Origin: Thomasclavelia sp.
GTDB lineage: Bacteria; Bacillota_I; Bacilli_A; Erysipelotrichales; Coprobacillaceae
Assembly: GCA_020025035.1 (NCBI GenBank)
Contig: JAHHSU010000002.1
Coordinates: 1 to 51,617 of the forward strand
Direction: 5' to 3'
Length of the DNA: 51,617 bases
Positions 15,879 to 24,203 of this stretch are shown here, one piece after another; positions within the stretch are counted from its first letter, which is position 1, and each line of letters starts with the position of its first letter. The translations under genes and the position numbers were made by a program. A model generated the notes under the pieces. The model searched no databases. It saw only the letters and a program-made list of their open reading frames with translations, and was not told the DNA's origin.

Positions 15879-16448
15879 TTATGAACTTATGTATCCTTGT
15901 TTTTTAGTCTTAATATGACCATCTTTATAATAAAATAAAGATAGAGAAGAAATTGTCACATTTTGAACGTATTGATGAAAAATCCCTATATTTGCATCAA
16001 CACATTGACTCACATTAATAAAACAATCTTGATTTAAACCTATTAGTGTTCCTTGTACCTTGCCAACTATATATAAATCATGGGTTGTTTTAATTATTGC
16101 TCCTTTATGTACATTACCAATAATAAGTACATCCTCACTAAATTCTAATAACTCACCGCCATATATATTTGCTTCTATTAACTTCATTTTAGATTTTTTA
16201 TTTTCTGATTTGATTCCCCCAAATAATACCTTTTTAGCTTCATTTAATACTACAAATAGCTTTTTTAAATGTTTTTCAGTCATTGTTCTCCCTTTAAAAT
16301 CAAAAAAAGCCTTTGGATAATACCCATTCTTTGCCTCAGGTAATTTATCTAAAATGCTTTTCAAATCATTCATTACCATACTATATGGTAAATCTGGTTG
16401 TAATTCAAAACACAAATAATCATTAATCCCCTTCATTCTTACATTCAT
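15879..16448 (-). CDS. minC: Septum site-determining protein MinC
   Basis: 189-residue inhibitor of FtsZ polymerisation, shorter than the usual 220-230. The N-terminal FtsZ-binding domain (about 1-85) is weakly conserved. The C-terminal beta-helix, from LIEANIYGGELLEFSEDVLIIGNV onward (split: IEANIYGG, DVLIIGNVHKGA, LYIVGKVQGTLIG), has the repeated turns that bind MinD. It lies between mreD and minD with 3- and 19-base gaps. GAGGAG precedes the ATG. The position makes the call firm despite the divergent N domain. Confidence 0.9.
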   Translation of the reverse strand: MNVRMKGINDYLCFELQPDLPYSMVMNDLKSILDKLPEAKNGYYPKAFFDFKGRTMTEKHLKKLFVVLNEAKKVLFGGIKSENKKSKMKLIEANIYGGELLEFSEDVLIIGNVHKGAIIKTTHDLYIVGKVQGTLIGLNQDCFINVSQCVDANIGIFHQYVQNVTISSLSLFYYKDGHIKTKKQGYISS

Positions 16449-16451
16449 ACA

Positions 16452-16961
16452 CTATTTCTCCTCAAACATATATTTAAATTTTTTATGAAAATAATATACA
16501 CCTACAAACAATATTGAATTAAATAGTAAGGTTGGAAGCAAACGTAACGTCATGAATTGTACTACTCCTAACCTTGTTGTGTATGTTATAATCATCAAAA
16601 AATATATCACAATTTCTTGAAAAAATATTGTCGAAATAGTAAAGACATACGTTTCGATAAACATATGTGAAGATTCTTTAATATATATTCTACTAAAATA
16701 AGCAACAATACTATATATTAAGACATAAATCAACAAAGAATCTGCATATATTAGCGAATAATAAAAACCACAAAATAAAGCAAACAAAAAACTATCTTTA
16801 GCTTTTACTTGACTATTTAAAAGAACAAACATCATTAACCCTACTTTAGGAGTAATAATAATACTATTTTTCATAAAGTTATAGGGCAAATAATAAGTTA
16901 ATGTACTATCAATACAAAAGCATACCGCAATCGTAATTAATCTTAGTGTAGATTTTTTCAT
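16452..16961 (-). CDS. mreD: Rod shape-determining protein MreD
   Basis: 169-residue integral membrane protein with five or six hydrophobic helices and few charges (for example TIAVCFCIDSTLTYYLP and LFCGFYYSLIYADS, the latter matching the family G-x-x-x-D/S region). It belongs to the elongasome with MreC and RodA/PBP2 and supports lateral wall synthesis. The sequence is poorly conserved, so the call depends on its size, topology and place directly between mreC (3-base gap) and minC (3-base gap). Confidence 0.88.
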   Translation of the reverse strand: MKKSTLRLITIAVCFCIDSTLTYYLPYNFMKNSIIITPKVGLMMFVLLNSQVKAKDSFLFALFCGFYYSLIYADSLLIYVLIYSIVAYFSRIYIKESSHMFIETYVFTISTIFFQEIVIYFLMIITYTTRLGVVQFMTLRLLPTLLFNSILFVGVYYFHKKFKYMFEEK

Positions 16962-16964
16962 TAT

Positions 16965-17807
16965 CTATTCCCCTTTTTCTAACACCATTACATATTTTAA
17001 ATCATCAAATGTTGCGGCTGGCTTAACATATACCTGAGGTGATATTCTATCAGGTGGTACTACAATATCACTCACTGTTCCCACAATAATTCCTCTAGGA
17101 GATAATCCACCTGTTCCAGAAGTATAGACTTCACTTTCTAAATCTATTGGATCATCATCTAACATATCTACTACAAAACATTGCTTCTCTACATCAAAGT
17201 GAGTGAGAACTCCATATGCATATTCATCAGACCCTTGTTTTTTTATCATAATTGGTACTTGAGCCATATTATTTTCTGAGGTAAGTAAAGTAACAACAGA
17301 ACTAAACTCACTAACACTAGAGATTTTTCCAATCATTCCTTTTGTAGTAATAACAGTCATACCTTCCTTAATTCCTTGGTTTCCTCCAACATTAATTAAA
17401 ATTTGACTATTCCATGATTCAATATCTCTACTAGTAATAATTGCTTTTTTTGCCTTATACTCTACTGGTATACTAGTAAATTCAGTTAATCCTTTTAAAT
17501 CATTAATTTCATCTTTCAACACATCATTTTGTGATTTAATAATCATATAATCATTTAAAGCAGATTTAAGCACCTTATTTTCATTATATACTTCTCTTAC
17601 ATGATGTAACTCATCTCCAATATTTCGAAAAAACTGAATAGGACATTTTACTACATAATATTCGATTGTTTGAAACGTTTCATTAAATATACTTTCGATT
17701 TTAGTTTCTTTTCGATTTAATATAAGACTAAAAAAAGACAAAAGTAACGTTATAATAACAATTGACACCATTATTTTTTTCTTTAAAAGATTACTTTTTC
17801 TGTTCAT
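16965..17807 (-). CDS. mreC: Rod shape-determining protein MreC
   Basis: 280-residue bitopic protein: cytosolic N-terminal basic stretch, one membrane helix (about 10-28), a coiled coil (about 65-105) and a double beta-barrel extracytoplasmic domain. Conserved pieces include ESWNSQILINVGGNQGIKEG, VITTKGMIGKI and SGTGGLSPRGIIVGTV. It organises the elongation machinery beneath MreB filaments. It is the first gene of the local mreC-mreD-minC-minD operon; mreB, which precedes mreC in Bacillus, is not here and must lie elsewhere or be absent. The start ATG has GAGGAA upstream. Confidence 0.95.
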   Translation of the reverse strand: MNRKSNLLKKKIMVSIVIITLLLSFFSLILNRKETKIESIFNETFQTIEYYVVKCPIQFFRNIGDELHHVREVYNENKVLKSALNDYMIIKSQNDVLKDEINDLKGLTEFTSIPVEYKAKKAIITSRDIESWNSQILINVGGNQGIKEGMTVITTKGMIGKISSVSEFSSVVTLLTSENNMAQVPIMIKKQGSDEYAYGVLTHFDVEKQCFVVDMLDDDPIDLESEVYTSGTGGLSPRGIIVGTVSDIVVPPDRISPQVYVKPAATFDDLKYVMVLEKGE

Positions 17808-18172
17808 TTCTAATTCCTCATTTCTACAAGTTATCTCCTATGGATGTATCTATCAATGAATATTATACATTACTTTATTGATTATAACACTTTTTTATTA
17901 TTTTTTTTGCTCCAAATTGTAAGAAAAAAGCATGTAATTGATAGTGTTATAACTGGTATAAGACAAAATAAAAAAGAGAAAGAGTCCTATATTATTGAAA
18001 TAAGTAAAATCAAATACGAAAGGGCACCTCTCTATGGGTACTATTATAATACATAAATAAAGATATTAACCATATACTTTTGAATGTGACTATTAACTAT
18101 AATTGAAGTATGTTTATACTATATTTTCAATTTTTTAAATCATCACACACCTATTTATAAGTTCAAATTTAT
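17808..18172 (-). promoter_or_regulatory. Intergenic region with mreC promoter candidates
   Basis: Two TATAAT boxes occur on the minus strand, at 17862-17867 and 17881-17886; the second has an upstream TGT (extended -10, 17881-17889). Neither has a convincing -35. A 70-codon plus-strand frame here lacks support. No terminator for coaD was recognised in 18057-18172. Confidence 0.4.
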
Positions 18173-18679
18173 TTAGTTATCTTGATATTTTTTTGAATTA
18201 TTTTGTAATGCATAATACACACATTCAGGTACTAAATCTTTTACACTTGGATGATGATGCATAGCAATTTCTTTAACCATAGAAGATGAAATAAAAGATT
18301 GTTGAGGTTTTGTCATTAAAAAAACCATTTCAATCTCTTCATCAAGAAATTGATTAGAAAATGCTAATTGTAATTCATATTCAAAATCAGTTGTTGCACG
18401 CAAACCTCTAACTAAGACGTTTGCCCCTACTTGTTTTGCATACTCTACAGCTAATAGCTCACTTTTATCTATCACTACATTTTCATATTCTGTTGTAGAT
18501 TGCTTTAATAAGTTAATTCTTTCTTCTAATGTAAACATTTTTTGTTTATGTACATTTTCAAAAATTGTTACATATAATTCGTCAAACATTTTACTTGCAC
18601 GTTCAATAATATCTAAATGTCCATTTGTTACAGGGTCGAATGTTCCAGCATAAACTGCTATTTTTTTTCTATTTTCCAT
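18173..18679 (-). CDS. coaD: Phosphopantetheine adenylyltransferase
   Basis: 168-residue hexameric nucleotidyltransferase that converts 4'-phosphopantetheine to dephospho-CoA. The signature YAGTFDPVTNGHLDIIERA carries the TxGH nucleotide-binding motif; RGLRATTDFEYELQ and FISSSMVKEIA (ISSS) are also standard. It lies 3 bases after rsmD, an almost universal pairing (ylbH-coaD in B. subtilis). Acts in CoA synthesis together with coaX of this window. Confidence 0.97.
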   Translation of the reverse strand: MENRKKIAVYAGTFDPVTNGHLDIIERASKMFDELYVTIFENVHKQKMFTLEERINLLKQSTTEYENVVIDKSELLAVEYAKQVGANVLVRGLRATTDFEYELQLAFSNQFLDEEIEMVFLMTKPQQSFISSSMVKEIAMHHHPSVKDLVPECVYYALQNNSKKYQDN

Positions 18680-18682
18680 TTT

Positions 18683-19228
18683 TTACCCTCCATACTCATA
18701 AATGTGTAATGCTGTAATCCCATAGGTTACTGATTTTATTTTATACAATTTTTCATAATGATCTTCTAATATCTCATCCTTTAAATCCTCACATACTACA
18801 ATACAATGGTGATTTAATTGATAATTTTTTTGTAATTGTATTAAGATACTAGGGATTATATTTTTTCCATATGGTGGATCTAAAAAAACTAGATCAAACT
18901 TATCATGAATAGTTTGTAATGCTTTTTGATAATCACATTTTAAAATATGGATTTCTTCATTCATATTTAATAATTTTACATTTTCCTGAATAGTCTTATA
19001 CGCCATATAATTACAATCTACGCTATAAAGTTTCATTATTCCCCGGGAAATTGCCTCAATACCTAGACTTCCTGATCCACCAAACAAATCCAAACAAACT
19101 CCACCTTGAAAATAAGGTCCAATAATATTAAACAAATTTTCCTTATTTTTATCCGTTGTAGGACGTGTATTATTTGAAGGAACTGCTTTTAATTTTCGAC
19201 TTTTATATTTTCCTGCTATAACTCTCAT
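18683..19228 (-). CDS. rsmD: 16S rRNA (guanine966-N2)-methyltransferase RsmD
   Basis: 181-residue SAM-dependent methyltransferase acting on G966 in the small-subunit rRNA. Motif RVIAGKYKSRKL at the N terminus, TRPTTDKNKENLFN, SAM-binding LDLFGGSGSLGIEAISRG and catalytic LVFLDPPYGK (DPPY) are all present. It overlaps ylbF by 4 bases (ATGA) and is followed after 3 bases by coaD. Its order ylbF-rsmD-coaD is that of Bacillus with ylbG deleted. Confidence 0.96.
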   Translation of the reverse strand: MRVIAGKYKSRKLKAVPSNNTRPTTDKNKENLFNIIGPYFQGGVCLDLFGGSGSLGIEAISRGIMKLYSVDCNYMAYKTIQENVKLLNMNEEIHILKCDYQKALQTIHDKFDLVFLDPPYGKNIIPSILIQLQKNYQLNHHCIVVCEDLKDEILEDHYEKLYKIKSVTYGITALHIYEYGG

Positions 19229-19584
19229 TTGTTTATCCTCTGTTGTAAATGATATCCAGACAAATCTAAATCCTCGCTAATATGGCCAAAAACAATTGTA
19301 GTAATCTCTTGTAATAAATGATTCAATTGATGATAACTTTGATAGTACTCTACAATTTCTTTTGTCTGTGTCATCTTTTCTTTTATTTGTCTTAATTGAT
19401 TTTTAATAGATGAAATATCCTGAAATTGTTCGTATTCTTTCATATCATAATACTCATGTATAATTTGTTGATAATCATCTAATATTGGTTTTACCTTATC
19501 TAGTTGTTTTTCTTTTTCTTTATAATCTTTATAATACTCATGTGATTGAATGAGTTTAATTAATTCATCCATTTGTTTTTCCAT
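19225..19584 (-). CDS. ylbF: YlbF family regulator (Y-complex type)
   Basis: 119-residue helical cytosolic protein of the YlbF/YmcA family. In B. subtilis YlbF joins YmcA and YaaT to stimulate RNase Y processing, influencing competence, sporulation and biofilm formation. The body (DELIKLIQSHEYYKDYKEKE and LNHLLQEITTIVFGHISEDL) shows the family pattern of a long hairpin of helices. Cysteines that bind Fe-S in the Bacillus protein are not evident. It sits between ylbE (8-base gap) and rsmD (4-base overlap). Context makes the assignment fairly secure. Confidence 0.82.
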   Translation of the reverse strand: MEKQMDELIKLIQSHEYYKDYKEKEKQLDKVKPILDDYQQIIHEYYDMKEYEQFQDISSIKNQLRQIKEKMTQTKEIVEYYQSYHQLNHLLQEITTIVFGHISEDLDLSGYHLQQRINK

Positions 19585-19592
19585 CTTCTCAC

Positions 19593-19802
19593 CTACATCA
19601 TCATTTCTACCATTTGTATTAATAAACTCATTCTATCTATTTTATCCCCAATGGTTAATTTATTTTCTACTTTGTATTCATTAATGAAATCCTTCATCAT
19701 GTAAGGATGTCGATAAAGTAATTTATACCATTTAGGATGCATCCTAATATACTGTAGATAATTAGCATTATTCATTATTTCATTAAACAATGCATGTCTC
19801 AT
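19593..19802 (-). CDS. ylbE: YlbE-like protein
   Basis: 69-residue small protein with the YlbE pattern YIRMHPKWYKLLYRHP near residues 18-33. Function is unknown; in Bacillus the gene lies in the same ylbD-ylbE-ylbF series. It overlaps ylbD by 4 bases (ATGA), so the pair is probably translationally coupled. The family is limited to sporulating Bacillota, which suggests but does not prove a spore role. Confidence 0.8.
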   Translation of the reverse strand: MRHALFNEIMNNANYLQYIRMHPKWYKLLYRHPYMMKDFINEYKVENKLTIGDKIDRMSLLIQMVEMMM

Positions 19803-20128
19803 GAGTTATCTCCTTTATAAAAGGATGTTTTATCTGAATCTGATTTTTCACTTAATCCTATTACTACATTCAACAATTTAGAAATCCCATCTAAACTTCG
19901 ACTTAATGCATCTAAATCAAGATTTTTTATAATTAACATTATTTTTTGTAAATCTAATCCTTCACTTAAATTTTTATGATTTTTATATCCTTTAAATACA
20001 ACATCGTCTTTACCATACAAAGTATAAATTTCGTATAATTGCTGCCATGTATATCGACCATTTAACACTTCATTTCGAATATCTGGTATTGTTTTTATAA
20101 AACTTTTAAATTCATCTAAATTAGCCAT
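19799..20128 (-). CDS. ylbD: YlbD-like putative spore coat protein
   Basis: 109-residue protein of the YlbD coat family: N-terminal LDEFKSFIKTIPDIRNEVLNG with YTWQQLYEIYTLYGKDD resembles its conserved head, and the tail is polar and less conserved. YlbD of B. subtilis is reported as a coat-associated protein. It follows ftsW by 35 bases and overlaps ylbE. The annotation rests on the N-terminal motif plus the ylbDEF order. Confidence 0.75.
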   Translation of the reverse strand: MANLDEFKSFIKTIPDIRNEVLNGRYTWQQLYEIYTLYGKDDVVFKGYKNHKNLSEGLDLQKIMLIIKNLDLDALSRSLDGISKLLNVVIGLSEKSDSDKTSFYKGDNS

Positions 20129-20163
20129 TTTATCACCTAATCTATCATATGCAAAAAACTAGA

Positions 20164-21360
20164 TTATGTGTTATTACTTTTGTTATCTTTTGAAATTAAT
20201 GATTGTGCTATCCCTATAGCTATAAAGGCACATAATGTACTAGATCCTCCCGAAGAAACTAATAGCAAAGGTACACCTGTCATAGGAATTAATCCAGAAA
20301 CTCCTCCTAAATTAATAAAAAGATGTAAAAAGAAATAAGAAGATATTCCTAATAAGACAATAGATGTTTTAGGATCTTTTGTTTTTTTAGCGTAATGAAT
20401 TAATCGAAAAATAATACAAGCATACGGAATAATAATCATTCCTAAACCTAATAATCCAAATTCTTCTAAAATGACACTAGTAATAAAATCGTTATGCACC
20501 TCAGGAACATACCCAAATTTTTGAACTGAATTACCTAATCCTGCCCCAAAGATACCACCATTTGTAATTGCAATTAATGCATTTGCAACTTGTTGAGAAG
20601 TTCCAGTAGGATCAGACAAAGGATCTAACCATGTAATAAATCTTCCTTTCATATATCCTTTAACAATAAAATTATAAGTAAGAGGAAGTGTTACTAGCAC
20701 TACGCCACCAACAAATACAATTATCCTTTGAATATTAGCATATATTTTTTCTTTTGCTCCAAAAAAACATGCTACACTAATCATTAATGTAATGATTGCT
20801 GTTCCCATATCTTTTTGAACAAATGCTACAATACCAACTAATCCTATGACTACTAGAGCTGGTAGATAAATACAATTTTGGTTTCTTATTTTGTATGCTT
20901 GCTCTTGTTGAAATCTAGAATGATAATAACTTAATGGTTTAACACGAAACCTTTTTGGCATATCTACTAATAAATAAGCTAATATCAAAACAAGACCAAT
21001 CTTAGTAAATTCTGAAGGTTGAATCGTAAATCCTGGAATTAATCGAATCCATGCCTTTGTCCCTTTTTCTGCATCCCATAACAAACAACTAATTAATGAA
21101 GCCAACATTATTCCATAGATAAGCTTCCAACTTTTACGATTGATTACACTATGTGTATAGAATTTAGAAAAAAAGGTCATTAAAATCATACCTATGGTAC
21201 AAAAAAAGATTTGCTTTACCATATTCATTATAGCCCATGATGATCCTCTAATCGTTGCTAATCCAATAGAAGCTGATCCAATCATCACAATTCCTAATAC
21301 CGATAAAAATAGAACTGAAAAAAGAATCATTTTATCTCTAGTTTTATATTTTTTTATCAT
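20164..21360 (-). CDS. ftsW: Peptidoglycan glycosyltransferase FtsW (SEDS family)
   Basis: 398-residue polytopic membrane enzyme (about ten helices) that polymerises lipid II at the septum with its cognate class B PBP. Family signatures are GIVMIGSAS near residue 23, KGTKAWIRLIPGFTIQPSEFTKIG, VQKDMGTAIITL with the essential Asp, NALIAITNGGIFGAGLGNSVQK and the C-terminal VSSGGSSTL. FtsW is preferred over RodA because of the neighbourhood (ylb series, as ylaO in Bacillus) and the NDFITSVILEEFG motif, but a RodA role is not excluded. It overlaps the preceding UPF0223 gene by 4 bases. Confidence 0.9.
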   Translation of the reverse strand: MIKKYKTRDKMILFSVLFLSVLGIVMIGSASIGLATIRGSSWAIMNMVKQIFFCTIGMILMTFFSKFYTHSVINRKSWKLIYGIMLASLISCLLWDAEKGTKAWIRLIPGFTIQPSEFTKIGLVLILAYLLVDMPKRFRVKPLSYYHSRFQQEQAYKIRNQNCIYLPALVVIGLVGIVAFVQKDMGTAIITLMISVACFFGAKEKIYANIQRIIVFVGGVVLVTLPLTYNFIVKGYMKGRFITWLDPLSDPTGTSQQVANALIAITNGGIFGAGLGNSVQKFGYVPEVHNDFITSVILEEFGLLGLGMIIIPYACIIFRLIHYAKKTKDPKTSIVLLGISSYFFLHLFINLGGVSGLIPMTGVPLLLVSSGGSSTLCAFIAIGIAQSLISKDNKSNNT

Positions 21361-21620
21361 ATCATTTTCACAAAGGCACTCTCTTTAGCCTTTTTTACTG
21401 TACAATAAATAGAGTATCCAGAAACTTCTTGAAATTGTTTATCTAGTTGTTTCTCTATAGATTTAGAATTTACAATTTTTTGAAAAATTGAGTAAGAACG
21501 TAGTAATTCATCACTAGAAATCCCACCTTCATAAGCTTTTTCAACACAATTGTAAAAAGCTATAACTTGTATAATCTCATCCATTTTCCAGTCATTTTCA
21601 AAAGGATATTCATAATTCAT
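21357..21620 (-). CDS. UPF0223 family protein (YktA-like)
   Basis: 87-residue cytosolic protein of unknown function with the UPF0223 pattern: YPFENDWKMDEIIQVIAFYN, VEKAYEGGISSDELL, QFQEVSGYSIYCTVKKAKE. A GTG start at 21629 is possible, but ATG 21620 with GGTG upstream matches the family start (MNYEYPF). It heads the operon UPF0223-ftsW-ylbD-ylbE-ylbF-rsmD-coaD, linking it by location to division and sporulation genes. Confidence 0.85.
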   Translation of the reverse strand: MNYEYPFENDWKMDEIIQVIAFYNCVEKAYEGGISSDELLRSYSIFQKIVNSKSIEKQLDKQFQEVSGYSIYCTVKKAKESAFVKMI

Positions 21621-21734
21621 TTTAATCACCCGTCATTATTTTACTACAATTAGAAAAGGATATAAAGCAATTTAGGTATATATCCTCACATTTTATGTAA
21701 AAAAGAATATCATGTAATGAAAGGAGCGATAAAT

Positions 21735-21929
21735 ATGAATTACGGTTACAACTATTCAAATTGCGGGTGCAACAATTGTTGCAATCCATGTACTTTCTAT
21801 CCTGTAACTCCAGGATATCCAGGTGGTTTTGGCTCAGGATATGGACTAGGTTCAGGAGTAAGTTGGTTTGCCATTGTATTAGTAGTTTTCTTATTACTCA
21901 TCATCTGTGGATGCACTAAAATCAGCTAA
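21735..21929 (+). CDS. Small Cys/Gly/Tyr-rich membrane protein, YjcZ-like tail
   Basis: 64 residues in two halves: a soluble head with CGCNNCCNPC (five Cys in ten residues) and Gly/Tyr/Pro repeats (GYPGGFGSGYGLGSG), then one hydrophobic helix (WFAIVLVVFLLLIICG) and a short tail. The head-plus-helix layout resembles the YjcZ/sporulation small-protein group seen in Bacillus coat and membrane extracts, but the Cys cluster is unusual for it and may bind metal or cross-link. Start at ATG 21735, 8 bases after AAAGGAG. It has its own strong terminator and no operon partner. The function is not known. Confidence 0.75.
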   Translation: MNYGYNYSNCGCNNCCNPCTFYPVTPGYPGGFGSGYGLGSGVSWFAIVLVVFLLLIICGCTKIS

Positions 21930-21956
21930 GGGTTCTTCCCTTAGCGTTTTTTTTTT
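21925..21956 (+). terminator. Terminator after the small Cys-rich gene
   Basis: GCTAAGGG (21925-21932) pairs with CCCTTAGC (21938-21945) around a 5-base loop, followed by ten T residues. The stop codon lies inside the left arm. Confidence 0.9.
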
Positions 21957-21982
21957 GATATGATACCATAGAGGTGGTAAAA

Positions 21983-22552
21983 TTGATTACAATGAAAGAC
22001 ATTGTCAATGATTCAAACAAAATATTAAGACAAAAATCAAAAGAAGTACCATTACCATTACAAAAAGAAGATCAAGAACTTCTTCAATCTATGTATGAAT
22101 ACTTAAAAAATTCACAAAATGATGATTTTGCTAGAGAAAATGATTTAAGACCTGCTGTAGGAATTGCTGCAGTACAACTTGGTAAGTTAAAAAGAATGTG
22201 TGCAATTTTAATACAAGATTATGATGATGATGGTAATGTAATTAGTGAAAAAGGATATGCATTAGTGAATCCTAAAATTATTTCTCACACTACAAAAAAA
22301 GCATACCTAAAATCTGGAGAAGGATGTTTATCGGTAGATAAAACAATTGAAGGTTATGTTCCTCGATATGCAAAAGTCACTGTAGAAGCATATGACTTAC
22401 TAAAAAATCAAAATGTTACCATTATTGCAAGAGGATATGAAGCCATTGTTTTCCAACATGAATTAGATCACTTTGACGGAATTATGTTTTATGATCATAT
22501 TAATCAACAAGATCCTTTTACTCCTTATCCTAATGCAATGATTATCGAATAA
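21983..22552 (+). CDS. def: Peptide deformylase
   Basis: 189-residue metalloenzyme that removes the N-formyl group from nascent proteins. Three motifs are visible: GIAAVQLGK (motif 1, GxGLAAxQ type), EGCLSV (motif 2, metal Cys) and QHELDHFDG (motif 3, HExxH). It is a type II deformylase by its insertion near residue 60-70 (NDDFARENDLRPA). The start was set to TTG at 21983 since GAGGTG lies 6 bases upstream and LITMKDIV matches the family N terminus; ATG 21992 is the alternative. It is a single-gene unit facing obg, sharing a bidirectional terminator. Confidence 0.95.
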   Translation: MITMKDIVNDSNKILRQKSKEVPLPLQKEDQELLQSMYEYLKNSQNDDFARENDLRPAVGIAAVQLGKLKRMCAILIQDYDDDGNVISEKGYALVNPKIISHTTKKAYLKSGEGCLSVDKTIEGYVPRYAKVTVEAYDLLKNQNVTIIARGYEAIVFQHELDHFDGIMFYDHINQQDPFTPYPNAMIIE

Positions 22553-22580
22553 AAAAATGTAGCCTTAGCTACATTTTTTT
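22551..22580. terminator. Bidirectional terminator between def and obg
   Basis: AAAAAATGTAGC (22552-22563) and GCTACATTTTTT (22568-22579) form a perfect stem around CTTA, with A and T tracts serving both convergent genes. Confidence 0.9.
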
Positions 22581-23868
22581 AATTCATATATTCAAATTCA
22601 TAATCTAAAATTCTAACAGTATCTCCATCTTGAACACCTGCATTTTGAAGTGCTGTATCTAGTCCCATATTTCTCATTTTGATTGCAAATCTTTTAAACG
22701 AATCATCTGAGTGAAAACTTGTCATTGATACAATACGTTCAATCTTTTCACCAGTAACATACCATAATCCATTTCCTGCGTTTTTAATATCAAAATCATT
22801 TTTCTTTTTACCTTCATAAGTATATACGACACTATTTTCTTCAATTTCCTCTTCATTCATTAAAAAGTTTGGAGTAGCATCTAATAAATCTGCAATACGA
22901 TATAATGCATTATCTAATCCTTCATGAATAATTGTACAAGTTGGGAAAATCTCAACATCATCGCCAAATTCTTTTTTGAATCTTTCTAAATTCTCATTAG
23001 CACCTTCCATATCCATTTTATTTGCAATGACAATTTGAGGTCTTTCTAATAAGCGATATTTATATTGGGATAATTCGTTATTAATTATCTTATAATCTTC
23101 TATAGGATCTCGACCATCCACTGCTCCCATATCTACGACATGAACGATGACACGACATCTTTCAATATGACGTAAAAATTGATGTCCTAATCCTTTTCCT
23201 TGACTAGCCCCTTCAATAAGTCCTGGTAAATCTGCCATTACAAATGATCTTCCATCTTTTGATTGTACAACACCTAAATTAGGTACAATAGTCGTAAAAT
23301 GATAATCAGCTATCTCAGGGCGAGCACGTGAAACAACTGACAAAAGTGTTGATTTTCCAACCGATGGAAAACCTACTAATCCTACATCAGCTAACAATTT
23401 AAGTTCACATATTACATTTAGTTTTTCTCCTGGTTCCCCACGTTCACAAATCGTAGGAGCTGGATTACGACTAGTTGCAAAGCGGGCATTTCCACGGCCT
23501 CCACGGCCTCCTTTTGCGATTTCTGCTCTTTGTTTATCCTTTGTTAAATCTGCTAATACCGTCCCTGTTTCTTCACTTAAAATCATAGTTCCAACTGGAA
23601 CCTTAATAACCAAATCATCTGCACTTCTCCCTGACATTTTTTTTGGCATCCCATTTTCACCATTTCTTGCTTTATATTCACGCTTATATCTTAAATCAAG
23701 TAATGTGGAAAGTGAATTGGTAGCTTCAAAAATAATGCTTCCTCCTTTTCCACCATCGCCTCCAGCTGGTCCCCCTTTTGGTACATAAGCTTCCTTACGA
23801 AAAGCAACAACACCATCTCCGCCTTTTCCAGCTTCAATATAAATTTTTGTCTTATCTATAAACTGCAT
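22579..23868 (-). CDS. obg: GTPase Obg
   Basis: 429-residue essential GTPase linked to 50S assembly, stringent response and, in Bacillus, stress and sporulation onset. Glycine-rich N-terminal Obg domain (GKGGDGVVAFRKEAYVPKGG, GGDGGKGG), G domain from about residue 158 with GFPSVGKST (G1), DLPGLIEGA (G3) and ANKMD (G4), and the C-terminal OCT domain typical of Gram-positive Obg (from about 350). It follows rpmA after 48 bases that contain a hairpin terminator, so it is probably expressed by read-through. spo0B, which sits beside obg in Bacillus, is missing. Confidence 0.97.
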   Translation of the reverse strand: MQFIDKTKIYIEAGKGGDGVVAFRKEAYVPKGGPAGGDGGKGGSIIFEATNSLSTLLDLRYKREYKARNGENGMPKKMSGRSADDLVIKVPVGTMILSEETGTVLADLTKDKQRAEIAKGGRGGRGNARFATSRNPAPTICERGEPGEKLNVICELKLLADVGLVGFPSVGKSTLLSVVSRARPEIADYHFTTIVPNLGVVQSKDGRSFVMADLPGLIEGASQGKGLGHQFLRHIERCRVIVHVVDMGAVDGRDPIEDYKIINNELSQYKYRLLERPQIVIANKMDMEGANENLERFKKEFGDDVEIFPTCTIIHEGLDNALYRIADLLDATPNFLMNEEEIEENSVVYTYEGKKKNDFDIKNAGNGLWYVTGEKIERIVSMTSFHSDDSFKRFAIKMRNMGLDTALQNAGVQDGDTVRILDYEFEYMN

Positions 23869-23893
23869 TTATTTCACCTCTTTTTATATAAAT

Positions 23894-23915
23894 AAAAATC
23901 CCTATCGGGATTTTT
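23894..23915 (-). terminator. Internal terminator between rpmA and obg
   Basis: AAAAATCCC (23894-23902) pairs with GGGATTTTT (23907-23915) around TATC. On the minus strand it ends in TTTTTATTT just ahead of obg. It may lower obg expression relative to the ribosomal genes. Confidence 0.75.
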
Positions 23916-23916
23916 A

Positions 23917-24201
23917 CTAAGCTACAGGATAAACTGAAACTTTAGTTCTCTTTTTACCCCATCTTTCATATTTCACTACACCATCAACTTTTGCAAATAA
24001 AGTATCATCTCCACCTTTACCTACATTTGTTCCTGGATGAATTTTTGTACCTCTTTGTCTATAAATAATAGAACCTGATGAACAAAATTGCCCATCTGCT
24101 AATTTAGCTCCTAATCTTTTTGATTCTGAATCACGACCATTTTTTGTTGACCCAACTCCCTTTTTAGAAGCAAATAATTGTAAATCTAATCTAAGTAACA
24201 T
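23917..24201 (-). CDS. rpmA: 50S ribosomal protein L27, with cleavable N-terminal leader
   Basis: 94-residue protein near the peptidyl-transferase centre. It begins [21 protein letters not shown]: the hydrophobic leader before ASKKG is the Bacillota-type extension that is cut off by the cysteine protease Prp, whose gene lies immediately upstream. [12 protein letters not shown] and [14 protein letters not shown] are standard L27. Start ATG 24201 has a perfect AGGAGGTG site; a longer frame upstream overlaps prp and is not supported. Confidence 0.97.
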   Translation of the reverse strand: MLLRLDLQLFASKKGVGSTKNGRDSESKRLGAKLADGQFCSSGSIIYRQRGTKIHPGTNVGKGGDDTLFAKVDGVVKYERWGKKRTKVSVYPVA

Positions 24202-24203
24202 AC

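Noticed and set aside
17844-18056. 70-codon plus-strand frame between mreC and coaD
   Set aside because: No ribosome site, low-complexity AT-driven sequence, and it covers the expected mreC promoter on the other strand.
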